This document shows, in pieces, positions 53,372 to 61,688 of a stretch of 64,000 nt of DNA. Each line of letters starts with the position of its first letter. Position 1 is the first letter of the stretch. The position numbers and the translations under genes are program-made. The notes under the pieces are model-generated. The model was not told the origin of the DNA. It searched no databases and worked only from the letters and a program-made list of their open reading frames with translations. This stretch comes from Thermoactinomyces sp. DSM 45891 (GTDB lineage: Bacteria > Bacillota > Bacilli > Thermoactinomycetales > Thermoactinomycetaceae), in NCBI RefSeq assembly GCF_900119485.1, contig NZ_FPJZ01000003.1, forward strand, positions 108,599-172,598, in the 5' to 3' direction.

Positions 53372-53932
53372 CTACTCATATCCTCTTACGACCTCGTCTA
53401 GTTTCCCTGTGTTTGGATCAATTACTAGTCCATGGACAGGTATATTACTAGGAAACAGCGGATGATTGCGGATCATTCTTACGCTTTGCATAACCCCTTC
53501 TTCCACCTTTCCGCATCCACACAGCCACTTCTCCACATCCACACCTTGGTCATAAACCGAATCAAGATCTTCTTGCTTGACCCCCATTTGTTTAATCCTC
53601 TCTAGCACCGTACCTGATTCTAAGCCAATCATGCCACAATCATGGTGGCCGATTACAAATATTTCTTCTACAGCTAATAGACTCACACCGACCAAAATGC
53701 TTCTCATCACCGATCCATATGGACTCGTAATCAGAGCACCCGCCGTCTTTACCACTTTCGCATCTCCATTTTGAAGATTCATCGCTTTAGGTAATAATTC
53801 TAACAATCGGGTATCCATACACGTAACAACTAATATCTTGTCCCCCGGATATTTCCCCGTTTGATAAGGCATATATTCTTTCCTTCGTACAAACTTGTCA
53901 TTATAGGCTAAAATCCCTTCTAACTTACTCAA
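53372..53932 (-). CDS. Beta-class carbonic anhydrase (YtiB-like)
   Basis: About 186 residues. Zinc ligands are VTCMDTR (C38, with D40 and R42) and VIGHHDCGM (histidine and cysteine near 97-101). The extra cysteines in KWLCGCGKVEEG are unusual. It interconverts carbon dioxide and bicarbonate. GAGAGGTG supports TTG 53932 as start, giving the same length as Bacillus YtiB; the frame to 54013 adds 27 unlikely residues. Confidence 0.88.
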   Translation of the reverse strand: MSKLEGILAYNDKFVRRKEYMPYQTGKYPGDKILVVTCMDTRLLELLPKAMNLQNGDAKVVKTAGALITSPYGSVMRSILVGVSLLAVEEIFVIGHHDCGMIGLESGTVLERIKQMGVKQEDLDSVYDQGVDVEKWLCGCGKVEEGVMQSVRMIRNHPLFPSNIPVHGLVIDPNTGKLDEVVRGYE

Positions 53933-54235
53933 TCTTAACACCTCTCCCATTAGACTGAATGTTTTACCTAAGAAAAATACTTTGTATTCATTATAACAAA
54001 CTAACTCCTCCACAGCTCGCCTAAGTAAAGCATTACATGAGGCGCACTTCTAAGGATATCCTAATATTTGGATACTTAAAAACAGCACCATCTATGTTTA
54101 GCTAGCCCATCCCAGGGAATAGAAAAGCATGTTCGTCAAATAGACAAAAAGAAAAGGTTGTCCCCATTAATTTTTTTTAGATATACTAAAAACATTAGTA
54201 ACGATCTAAAAAAGGTAAGGAGCTGATTAACTCTT

Positions 54236-54490
54236 ATGACAGCGCGAAAAAAACTATGGCTAAACATTCTAGGATACTTCTTCTTAGTATTAGGAGTTAT
54301 CGGTTGTGTCCTTCCCTTTCTACAAGGAATCCTCTTTATTCTAGTAGGTCTGAGCATATTATCTCAAACTTCCCCTTGGGCGGCACGACTCTTACATCGT
54401 TTCCGCACAAAATATCCAAAAATAGCAGAGAAGACAGATGCCTTTCTTCTTAAATTATTTCCTAAAAAAAAAGGAACATCCAAAAACTAA
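54236..54490 (+). CDS. Small membrane protein, PGPGW/YbaN-like
   Basis: The 84-residue protein has two membrane segments (ILGYFFLVLGVIGCVLPF and GILFILVGLSILS) separated by LQG, then a basic C-terminal tail with ARLLHRFRTKYPKIAEK. This is the pattern of PGPGW proteins, whose P-x-PG loop is here PFLQG. The function is unknown. GGAG lies 13 bases from the ATG, longer than normal. Alone in its unit. Confidence 0.7.
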   Translation: MTARKKLWLNILGYFFLVLGVIGCVLPFLQGILFILVGLSILSQTSPWAARLLHRFRTKYPKIAEKTDAFLLKLFPKKKGTSKN

Positions 54491-54503
54491 AGAAGAAAAA
54501 AGA

Positions 54504-54537
54504 CAAAACCTCCAACTAAGCGCGAGGGTTTGTTTTT
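54504..54537 (+). terminator. Terminator of the PGPGW-like gene
   Basis: CAAAACCTC...GAGGGTTTG stem followed by TTTTTATT. Confidence 0.65.
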
Positions 54538-54538
54538 A

Positions 54539-55186
54539 TTATGCTTTCACCCTCGCAACCCCAAGCCCATCTCCAATCGGAAATAAAATGGCCTCCAAAC
54601 GCGGATGGGACGATAGGATTTCATTTACCTTTCGCACTGCCGCAGGAGCAGGGTTTCTGGCATCTTTTTCATTAAAAATCCGTCCGTTAAAAAATAGGTT
54701 ATCACAACAGAGAATCGCCCCTGGATCAGCCAATTGCAGGACTTTCTCAATATAGAGAGGATAATTAATTTTATCGGCATCAATTACCATAAAGTCAAAT
54801 CTCTCTTTATTACCGATTAGCTGATCCAATATCACCAATGCATCTCCCACCAAGATAGAGACCTGGTCCAGCAAGCCAGCACGTGATAAGTTTTGACGGG
54901 CAAAGTCCACATGTTCTTCTTTTAGCTCTAAACTTACCACCTCTCCACCAGTCCCCATTCCTCTCGCTAACCAAATGGTACTATATCCGCCCAGTAACCC
55001 AATCTCCAAGGCACGTTTCGCACCGGAAATCTTAGCCAAAAGATAAATGGCCTTACCTACTTCTGGTGGTATTGAAATAAGTGGTAGTCCATTTTCCACT
55101 AATCCAGTGGTGACTGATTTTAATAAGTCATCTTCTTGTACATACAACTCTTGAATATAAGCTTGTTCTATTTTCTTTTGTTCCAT
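54539..55186 (-). CDS. O-methyltransferase, SAM-dependent class I (YrrM-like)
   Basis: The 215-residue Rossmann methyltransferase has RALEIGLLGGYSTIWLARG (SAM motif I), VVSLELKEEHVDFA, the metal-binding FDFMVIDADKINYPLY and LCCDNLFFNGRI. This is the catechol-O-methyltransferase-like family; related bacterial proteins methylate tRNA hydroxyuridine (TrmR/YrrM), which is a candidate function. Convergent with the small membrane gene. Confidence 0.85.
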   Translation of the reverse strand: MEQKKIEQAYIQELYVQEDDLLKSVTTGLVENGLPLISIPPEVGKAIYLLAKISGAKRALEIGLLGGYSTIWLARGMGTGGEVVSLELKEEHVDFARQNLSRAGLLDQVSILVGDALVILDQLIGNKERFDFMVIDADKINYPLYIEKVLQLADPGAILCCDNLFFNGRIFNEKDARNPAPAAVRKVNEILSSHPRLEAILFPIGDGLGVARVKA

Positions 55187-55221
55187 ATTTCACTAGTCTC
55201 CCTTGTTGCAACAAAATACAA

Positions 55222-55255
55222 AAATCCCACTGCACCAAGACTAGCACAATGGGAC
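55222..55255 (-). terminator. Terminator of the 55261-55668 gene
   Basis: Minus strand TCCCATTGTGC...GGTGCAGTGGGA (with G-U pairs) followed by TTTTTG. Confidence 0.6.
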
Positions 55256-55260
55256 GACTC

Positions 55261-55668
55261 TTAGCTATATATCATCATAGGTAAAATGAGGGTAGTGAGC
55301 ACCAAAACCACTGCACCCATTCCAATTCCATACCACCCCAAACGATCATCGTACCGAAGAGCCAACACTCCTAGTACAATCCCGATCGGCGCTAAAATAA
55401 AAGGGATGATAAAAAAGGAAAGGATTGAAATCAAGATAGAGGCGATGCCCAATTTAGCAAGTGTTGGGGTACGCGGTCCTTTTGTCTCCTTTAAATCATC
55501 CGAGACCCTATCATTTCGAGTACGTTCCGTACGCACCGAATAGCCTGGTGGTGAAATTCCTACTTCTTGTGCAATCTCCACATCATCATGTATCGAAAGA
55601 TCAGTCTTACTATCTGGCTCAAATGATGTATCTGATCGTGGTTGATTATTATTTTCAAAATGATCCAT
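55261..55668 (-). CDS. DUF4190-like membrane protein with acidic N-terminus
   Basis: About 135 residues. The first 60 are hydrophilic and probably disordered; two membrane helices follow (LGIASILISILSFFIIPFILAPIGIVLGVLAL and GIGMGAVVLVLTTLILPMM), the paired-helix pattern of DUF4190. The function is unknown. AAGGGAGGAATG supports ATG 55668 as start. Confidence 0.65.
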   Translation of the reverse strand: MDHFENNNQPRSDTSFEPDSKTDLSIHDDVEIAQEVGISPPGYSVRTERTRNDRVSDDLKETKGPRTPTLAKLGIASILISILSFFIIPFILAPIGIVLGVLALRYDDRLGWYGIGMGAVVLVLTTLILPMMIYS

Positions 55669-55753
55669 TCGCACATTCCTCCCTTTCGATATTGTGTCCA
55701 CATCGAAAAGGAACTATACGAAGGCAAAGTCTCATTTTTGTATTATTCCATCT

Positions 55754-56035
55754 TTAACGAAGTACTCTTTTTTCAAGCCTATCGATACGTGCTAACATTT
55801 CTCTAATAATCTCATCATATTCGGATAAATCAGGGACAGCCATCTGCTCCCTTCTCGAAGACGTCGCCCCTCCTCCCTTAGAAAGTTCTCTCTTTAACTG
55901 TTCATTTTCATGTAGAACTTCCTCATAATCACGTACAATGATATCCAAAAATTCATCTACTGCTTTTGCATCATAGCCACGAAGTACTGTTTTAAAATCT
56001 TTATTAATAATATCCGTAGGTGTGATTCGTTTCAT
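55754..56035 (-). CDS. gpsB: Cell-division regulator GpsB (DivIVA domain)
   Basis: The 93-residue protein has the DivIVA/GpsB N-terminus: ITPTDIINKDFKTVLRGYDAKAVDEFLDIIVRDYEEVL, then a linker with GGGATSS and a C-terminal helix. GpsB moves between septum and sidewall and binds class A PBP and other division proteins. It lies near ftsW-type and other cell-envelope genes here. The usual RGYD-x(2)-VD-x-FLD block is present. Confidence 0.92.
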   Translation of the reverse strand: MKRITPTDIINKDFKTVLRGYDAKAVDEFLDIIVRDYEEVLHENEQLKRELSKGGGATSSRREQMAVPDLSEYDEIIREMLARIDRLEKRVLR

Positions 56036-56124
56036 CGCTCTCCACTTCCCTCGAAATTTGTATAGTACTTATTATAACGAAAACAAACAAATCAACAACT
56101 TCAATATAAGAACAAATTAGAAAT

Positions 56125-56152
56125 AAAAAAGACTAGGCCATTAGTCCTAGTC
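56125..56152 (-). terminator. Terminator of the YhcN/YlaJ-like gene
   Basis: Minus strand GACTAGG...CCTAGTC followed by TTTTTTAT. Confidence 0.75.
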
Positions 56153-56163
56153 TCTGTTAATCC

Positions 56164-56667
56164 TCACTCAGGAGAGAGTGAAAATCGCTCTATAATATTT
56201 TTTAGTTGTTGATTGAAGTCATTCATTGGTTTGTTGTTGCGAGCTTGCTCCGTTATATCGGTTACGGTTTTCACAAAATCTGGTTGAACCGACAGATACA
56301 CGCTACGGATTTCAGGTCTGGCTTGCCTCACTACATCCGTTACTCTCTTTCGCATCATCGGAGTCATCGTAAAATGAGTAAAATCTTGCTCCATACGTAA
56401 ACCTACATAAGCCGTTTCTCCTGTAAGGAGTACTGTAGCATCTTTCACCTTAGGAAGGTTTTGGATTTTCTCCTCAATCCCCTCATCTTGTTGAAATGCT
56501 GGATTCCTCCCTTGATTCGTATTCTCAGGGGCTGAAATTTTAATAGGATTATAGTTTGGATCGTTCAAGTGATTTGATTCTTTCCTGGAGTAAACAGCGC
56601 ATCCTATTGAACTCGACACCAAAAAAACACTTAGTACAAATACCTTACCAATACGGGGCAGTCCCAT
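56164..56667 (-). CDS. Sporulation lipoprotein of the YhcN/YlaJ family
   Basis: About 167 residues. A lipoprotein signal ends SSSIGC, with the lipid cysteine near residue 23. The YhcN/YlaJ domain follows: EEKIQNLPKVKDATVLLTGE TAYVGL and a C-terminal helical region ending MNDFNQQLKNIIERF. These proteins sit in the inner spore membrane and affect germination. GGAGG favours ATG 56667. A sigma-G-type promoter is upstream. Confidence 0.85.
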   Translation of the reverse strand: MGLPRIGKVFVLSVFLVSSSIGCAVYSRKESNHLNDPNYNPIKISAPENTNQGRNPAFQQDEGIEEKIQNLPKVKDATVLLTGETAYVGLRMEQDFTHFTMTPMMRKRVTDVVRQARPEIRSVYLSVQPDFVKTVTDITEQARNNKPMNDFNQQLKNIIERFSLSPE

Positions 56668-56698
56668 GTTCATTCCTCCATTTATTATCCTTTGCGCT

Positions 56699-56728
56699 TA
56701 GTATGAACAGGATGGAGGCACATCATGA
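56699..56728 (-). promoter_or_regulatory. Sigma-G-like promoter of the spore lipoprotein gene
   Basis: Minus strand -35 TCATG (56724-56728), 18-base spacer, -10 CATACTA (56699-56705). The -10 is identical to that of sspH; the -35 has one mismatch to GHATR. Confidence 0.55.
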
Positions 56729-56813
56729 GCCAATCAGGTGACAAACTTTGTGTTTGACTAGAAGATTTTGGTATAATCGTTTCTATATAGTTTTCATTAA
56801 AGGAGTCGTGAGT

Positions 56814-57944
56814 ATGAAGCGTGGGAAGCCAGACTTTTGGCTTATATTGGTAATCTTTCTGTTAGTAGGCTTTGGACTCATCATGGTGTTTAGTACAAGC
56901 TATTATAAAGGATTAGTTGACTATCAAAATTCATATTATTTCTTTCAAAAACAATTAATGTTTACAGGATTGGGATTTCTCGCCTTTTTTATTGCAATCA
57001 ATATTCCCTACACCTTTTATCGAAAACACATTGGGAAATTTCTACTGATCACGGTACCTTTGCTTATTTCTGTCTTTTTTCTTGCCAGAGAGATTAATGG
57101 ATCACAACGGTGGCTTATATTTGGACCTGTCTCGGTTCAACCTTCCGAAATTGCAAAAATCGTTATGATTATCTACACGGCATCTATTATGGTGAAAAAA
57201 CAAAGTGTCATGAATCAATTTTCAAAAGCGCTATTCCCTCCTCTTGTCGTAATCGGCTTCATCTGTGGCTTATTATTGGCTCAGCCACATTACAGCGGAA
57301 TGATGATTGTTCTAACCACTTGTTTGGCCATTATTTTTTGCTCCGGAGCTAGAGTACGACACCTATTTGGGATGTTCGCAACGATTATCCCTGTAGCATT
57401 GGGCGTTCTATTTATAAGGGACTACCGAATAGATCGGATTATGGCGATTTGGGACCCTTTCAAGTACGCATTAAGTGAAGGAATGCAAACTGTATACTCG
57501 TTATATGCAATTGGTCCTGGAGGGCTATTGGGTGCAGGCCTGGGGAATAGCATTCAAAAGCTAGATTATCTACCAGAGGCACATACGGACTTTATCTTCT
57601 CCATCATTGCAGAAGAACTTGGCTTCATTGGCGGGCTATTTATGATCCTCTTGTTCCTTACCTTAATCATTCGGGGTATCTTAATTGCAGCAAGAGCACC
57701 TGATCAATTTGGTACATTACTTGGTGTAGGCATCGTCACGTTAATTGGAATTGAAGCGATTTTTAATCTAGGTGTAGTCACAGCTTTACTACCAGCAACT
57801 GGAATCCCACTTCCCTTTATCAGCTACGGAGGCTCGGCACTCATTATTAAGCTGTTTGCAATGGGAATGCTACTAAACATTTCTCGTTATTCATCCAAAA
57901 AAGCGAATACAAAAACCGTTAAAGAAACACCTTTAAACACATAA
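56814..57944 (+). CDS. ftsW: SEDS-family glycosyltransferase, FtsW/RodA/SpoVE type
   Basis: About 376 residues with ten membrane helices. SEDS motifs are WLIFGPVSVQPSEIAKI, LAQPHYSGMMIVLTTCLAI, YLPEAHTDFIFSIIAEELGF and LPFISYGGSALI. It polymerises lipid II with a partner PBP at the septum or spore cortex. AAAGGAG indicates ATG 56814; the longer frame to 56748 starts before a proper ribosome site. FtsW and SpoVE are not separable by eye; the nearby YlaJ-type gene fits the Bacillus ylaO/ftsW neighbourhood. Confidence 0.88.
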   Translation: MKRGKPDFWLILVIFLLVGFGLIMVFSTSYYKGLVDYQNSYYFFQKQLMFTGLGFLAFFIAINIPYTFYRKHIGKFLLITVPLLISVFFLAREINGSQRWLIFGPVSVQPSEIAKIVMIIYTASIMVKKQSVMNQFSKALFPPLVVIGFICGLLLAQPHYSGMMIVLTTCLAIIFCSGARVRHLFGMFATIIPVALGVLFIRDYRIDRIMAIWDPFKYALSEGMQTVYSLYAIGPGGLLGAGLGNSIQKLDYLPEAHTDFIFSIIAEELGFIGGLFMILLFLTLIIRGILIAARAPDQFGTLLGVGIVTLIGIEAIFNLGVVTALLPATGIPLPFISYGGSALIIKLFAMGMLLNISRYSSKKANTKTVKETPLNT

Positions 57945-57975
57945 AAAAGCTCTCCAGCCTCGGAGAGCTTTTTTA
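57943..57975. terminator. Bidirectional terminator
   Basis: AAAAAAGCTCTCC...GGAGAGCTTTTTT between the convergent ftsW and ferredoxin genes. Confidence 0.85.
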
Positions 57976-58263
57976 TCGTGGTTCAATTACTGCTTCTACA
58001 TCACCGTATACAAAGCACTGACACGCTAAGCGATTCCCCTCAGTCAGGCCCTCGTCACCAATATGATGATATTCACGCTCAGTCGGTTCACTCAAATGAT
58101 CGCTCCCAGAGGTGATTTTCACATAACATTTAGCACAATTTCCTTTTGTACATTTGAAAGGAATTGGAATGGATTCCGAAATCGCTTCTAATAAAAAATT
58201 ACTTCCCTCTGTCGCCTCATATTGAAACAATGTACCATCGGACATAACTTGTACTTTTGGCAT
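57973..58263 (-). CDS. 2Fe-2S ferredoxin
   Basis: The 96-residue plant-type ferredoxin has the cluster cysteines in KCTKGNCAKC (three cysteines) and LACQC at the end. GGGGGAGC supports ATG 58263 and rejects the longer frame. Its electron partner is not visible. Monocistronic. Confidence 0.88.
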   Translation of the reverse strand: MPKVQVMSDGTLFQYEATEGSNFLLEAISESIPIPFKCTKGNCAKCYVKITSGSDHLSEPTEREYHHIGDEGLTEGNRLACQCFVYGDVEAVIEPR

Positions 58264-58315
58264 GATAGCTCCCCCAATGAAAAGCCCCATCACCTGTTGT
58301 GATAGAGCTTATCTG

Positions 58316-58930
58316 CTATTTTGTATGTATTGATTTTCTTTGATTTGCACGGTACAAGTACCAAATCAGCCATATGATGGCTATCGGAATGACAATAAAA
58401 AGCGCCTCTTGACTATATTTATGAAGGTAGTTAAAAGCCACTTCCCAGTTATTCCCCAATATGTGTCCCATACCAATAAACGTAGCACACCAGAAAATCG
58501 CACCTGTATATGCAAATAAGGCAAAACGAGTAAATCGCATTCCAGAAATCCCAGCAAGGTACGCCGTTACGTGTCTGACTCCTGGGATAAAATATCCAAC
58601 GAATAATAGCCAATTTCCATATTTCCGAAACATAAGTTGAGCAAAAATCAATCGCCTTCTAGTGATAAAAATACGAGGTCCATATTTTTTTAAAAAGGGA
58701 TAACCAAACCTTGAACCTAGTATATAACTGATGGTTATCCCAGAAGCTGACCCCGCTAAAGCGCTAAGAAACGTAAGGGACAAGTTTAGCTTCCCAGTCG
58801 TAGTGAGATAACCTAGAAATGTCATCATAATTTCGTCGGGCAACGGAAGCCCCACGATTCCAAGTACCAAAAACAAAAAAATACCTATGTATCCATAGTG
58901 TTGTAGTAGGTCAGCCAGTTGTTGTTCCAT
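58316..58930 (-). CDS. DedA family membrane protein
   Basis: About 205 residues with about five membrane segments. Hallmarks are LGIVGLPLPDEIMMTFLGY (the acidic re-entrant loop) and YFIPGVRHVTAYLAGISGM with the conserved arginine and proline. DedA proteins move or balance membrane lipids such as undecaprenyl phosphate. TTGGAG supports ATG 58930. Confidence 0.88.
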   Translation of the reverse strand: MEQQLADLLQHYGYIGIFLFLVLGIVGLPLPDEIMMTFLGYLTTTGKLNLSLTFLSALAGSASGITISYILGSRFGYPFLKKYGPRIFITRRRLIFAQLMFRKYGNWLLFVGYFIPGVRHVTAYLAGISGMRFTRFALFAYTGAIFWCATFIGMGHILGNNWEVAFNYLHKYSQEALFIVIPIAIIWLIWYLYRANQRKSIHTK

Positions 58931-59025
58931 GAAAGCACTCCAATTTCCTATAACATACAAGATAACTTACAGATAACATAACACAAACTCATTTCGCATT
59001 CCACTAAGGGGAAGAAAGAAATCCC

Positions 59026-59781
59026 TTATACCTCTTTCTTTTCCAACAGATTTGTGACTAATGTGATACCATTTGCCTTCATATGGTAGAGAAAGACTAT
59101 ATCGAAAAAGTCGGCATTATGGGCAAACGCACCTATTTCCTTGGCTACATCAATTGGAAGATCGTACGTTCTTACATGGGAAATCGGTACAATTACCTCT
59201 ACATCGGCATTCTGTTGATTGGCAAGTAACCGAATTCCCATCGCATTTTGGTAGATGCAAAGATCTGTGCAATCTCCTACCATGACAAATGTACTTTTGG
59301 CGTTTCGATCGAAGATCTTTTTTACGGTTTCATGAAAAGGGATTCCCTCCTGATTTACACCAAATAGTCCATTTGTTGCATTTTTGGAATACGTTTGGGC
59401 ACCTGGTAGATCTTGATAGGATCGAAGTTCGTCTACAATCTCCGCCTCTACGGTTCCATGTACACAGTGAGGGACAAATGAATTAAATTCCACTGCCTGT
59501 TCTGGATGAGCATCATGGAGAAAGATTAGATTAGATGGTAAGAGACCCCTCTCTAATAAGGAGTCAGTTAGTTGTTTGACGGGTTGTACCATTTCTCGAA
59601 CTCTCGAACTTGATAAAGGACCGACGTCGCAAAAACCTTTGATAATGTCTACATACACTAAATACAAATTCTCTACTTCCCCTGCTCTGGTCAAAAGTTC
59701 ATCAACGGTCCAAGTAGGGGACTGCTGTACATTGTTTTGGATATAAGTTAGGAATTCGTGATGTGTGTTTATATTTGTCAA
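59026..59781 (-). CDS. Isochorismatase/nicotinamidase-like cysteine hydrolase
   Basis: The 251-residue protein has the catalytic triad of the family: VDIIKGFCDVG (aspartate 45), the lysine in TYSKNATNGLF (near 133) and GDCTDLCIYQNAMGI (nucleophile cysteine near 173). FLHDAHPEQAVEFNSFVPHC carries the DxHxxxxxEF-type metal site of nicotinamidases. It likely hydrolyses nicotinamide or a related amide; the N-terminal extension of 40 residues is long. Alone in its unit. Confidence 0.82.
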   Translation of the reverse strand: MTNINTHHEFLTYIQNNVQQSPTWTVDELLTRAGEVENLYLVYVDIIKGFCDVGPLSSSRVREMVQPVKQLTDSLLERGLLPSNLIFLHDAHPEQAVEFNSFVPHCVHGTVEAEIVDELRSYQDLPGAQTYSKNATNGLFGVNQEGIPFHETVKKIFDRNAKSTFVMVGDCTDLCIYQNAMGIRLLANQQNADVEVIVPISHVRTYDLPIDVAKEIGAFAHNADFFDIVFLYHMKANGITLVTNLLEKKEV

Positions 59782-59903
59782 AGAAATTGGCTCCTTTCTA
59801 GATTCCAGCTATAAGTACACACTTCATCATAAAGATACCACTTTCTGAGACTACGTAAACACGTTAGCTAGGGGCAATGTATCTCTCTTGCTTCTAACCA
59901 TCT

Positions 59904-59954
59904 AGAAAACAGTGACTTGAAACTACCAATGAGTAGATCAAGTCACTGTTTTCT
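59904..59954 (-). terminator. Terminator of the M42 gene
   Basis: A 17-bp stem, AGAAAACAGTGACTTGA with TCAAGTCACTGTTTTCT, directly after the stop codon. Confidence 0.75.
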
Positions 59955-61028
59955 CTATAGATAGTCAGTTAAATTTTTCACTTGTTCCATGTCTAAACGC
60001 TTCGTCACCGCCACAAGTAGGCGGATCAAGTCTTGTACGTCTTGCTTGCTCACCATAGAAGCATGGCTATGTATGTAGCGAGAAGCGACACCGATGGATA
60101 AGGAAGGCAAGCCACGTTTATAGAGATGGAATCTCCCTGCATCAGTTCCACCACCTAACATAGTATCTACTTGGTAAGCGATCCCTTCTTTTTCAGCTGT
60201 TTCGATGACAAGGTCACGAAGTCGTACGTTTGGGATCATGGTAGCGTCTAAAAAGGTAATGACAGGTCCTTTACCCATTTTCGCTTTAGTTAAGCTCTCC
60301 ATACCAGGACCATCTTGAGCAATCCCTACATCAACGGCGAATGCCACATCTGGCTCTAAAGCAAAAGGAGCTGTGGTAGCACCACGCAAGCCTACTTCTT
60401 CTTGAACAGTAGCACCTGCTAATACGGTATTGGAATGGGGCTCATTTTCAATTTGCCGTAATACTTCCAAAGCTACATAACATCCCATCCGATTATCCAA
60501 TGCTTTCGCCAAAATAGTATCGTCATCGGGCAGGATTTCAAACGGACAAATCGGAATGATGGGATCTCCCACCTTGATTCCCCATTCTTTTAGCTGCTCG
60601 TCACTATGAGCCCCTACATCAATAAACATCTCACGCATCGGGTATACTTTATTTCGCTCTTCCGGTGTTAACACATGGGGCGCTTTCGATCCGATGACAC
60701 CTGTAAAAGTCCTTTTTTCTGTAACAATCTGCACACGTTGTGCTAGTAGAACTTGACTCCACCAGCCACCCAACGGAACAAACCGCAAGTAACCACTACT
60801 AGTGATCTCAGACACCATAAATCCGACTTCATCTAGGTGGCCAGCTAATAATATCCGAGGCCCCCCAGAAGTCCCCTTTTTTTCACCAAATATGCTTCCT
60901 GTATTGTCAGTCTTTATCTCAACCTTCGATTTCATCTGCCGAAGCTCTCGTTCCATAATGCGCCGAACTTCCTGCTCGTAACCAGAAACGCCTCGTGCTT
61001 CTGTCAATTCCTTTAATAGATCCATCAT
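59955..61028 (-). CDS. M42 family glutamyl/aminoacyl aminopeptidase (YsdC/FrvX type)
   Basis: The 357-residue zinc/cobalt enzyme has AGHLDEVGFMVSEI (metal ligand histidine), AKALDNRMGCYV (bridging aspartate), ATVQEEVGLRGATTAP (catalytic and metal glutamates), DVGIAQDGPG and LGGGTDAGRFHLY near the end. The family forms 12-mers that trim peptides. GGAG lies nine bases from the first ATG. Monocistronic. Confidence 0.92.
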   Translation of the reverse strand: MMDLLKELTEARGVSGYEQEVRRIMERELRQMKSKVEIKTDNTGSIFGEKKGTSGGPRILLAGHLDEVGFMVSEITSSGYLRFVPLGGWWSQVLLAQRVQIVTEKRTFTGVIGSKAPHVLTPEERNKVYPMREMFIDVGAHSDEQLKEWGIKVGDPIIPICPFEILPDDDTILAKALDNRMGCYVALEVLRQIENEPHSNTVLAGATVQEEVGLRGATTAPFALEPDVAFAVDVGIAQDGPGMESLTKAKMGKGPVITFLDATMIPNVRLRDLVIETAEKEGIAYQVDTMLGGGTDAGRFHLYKRGLPSLSIGVASRYIHSHASMVSKQDVQDLIRLLVAVTKRLDMEQVKNLTDYL

Positions 61029-61120
61029 CTATACATTCTCCTTTATTCCAAAGTCACTAATAGTAGATTGTGTTCAACTAGTGTGGGATATACAAAGAGA
61101 TAAGATTTAAACATAACGCG

Positions 61121-61152
61121 AAAAAACGGCCTAAGGAAAATCCCTAAGCCGT
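61121..61152 (-). terminator. Terminator downstream of rnpB
   Basis: Minus strand ACGGCTTAGGG...CCTTAGGCCGT followed by TTTTTT, about 70 bases past the RNA 3' end. Confidence 0.7.
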
Positions 61153-61217
61153 ATCTTTCGTAACCGTCCCATTCTCAAATGGGGTTCAATTATAATATTA
61201 GTTTACAAGCTCAAATT

Positions 61218-61632
61218 GGAAAGCAAACAATAAGCCGAGTTCTGTTCTCCTAGTGGTAATCGATGGCTTGTTACATCTCCCACTGTTGGAGTGACAATCA
61301 TCTATCTAGGCCTACCATCGCTAGTAGGCTCAAGCGACCTACCCGAAATCACTGCGGGCAACAGCTACACTTACGTGTTGATTTCCTATCAGGTCTTGCT
61401 CCAGATGGGGTTTACCTAGCCAACATGTCTCCATGTTGCTGGTGCGCTCTTACCGCACCGTTGCATCCTTGCCTGTGAGGTATACACCTCCATCGGCGGT
61501 CTAACATTTCTGTGGCACTAGCCTTAGGGTTGCCCCCACCAGCCGTTAACTGGCATCTTGCCCTACGGAGCTCGGACTTTCCTCCCGTGGGACCTTACGG
61601 TACTCCACCAGCGATTGTCCTGTTTACTTTCC
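61218..61632 (-). ncRNA. rnpB: RNase P RNA, type A
   Basis: On the minus strand GAGGAAAGTCCGAGCTCC (CR-I) comes after P1-P3, then GGCTGGTGG, CGGTGCGGTAAGAGCGCACC (P11-P12 region), GGTAAACCCC, GGAGCAAGACC, and CRYPA-like GGGTAGG...CTTGAGCC, ending GATAGATGATTG and CAGAACTCGGCTTAT. P1 pairs GGAAAGTAAACA with TGTTTGCTTTCC, which sets the ends. The order is that of E. coli-like type A RNA, not the type B of Bacillus. It cuts tRNA precursors with the RnpA protein. Confidence 0.95.
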
Positions 61633-61643
61633 AGAGAACATTA

Positions 61644-61673
61644 ATTATACATTTATTTCTTTCCATTACGCAA
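61644..61673 (-). promoter_or_regulatory. Promoter of rnpB
   Basis: Minus strand TTGCGT (61668-61673), 18-base spacer, TATAAT (61644-61649). The predicted start is a few bases before the P1 stem. Confidence 0.7.
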
Positions 61674-61688
61674 GATCTTTCTGACCCT

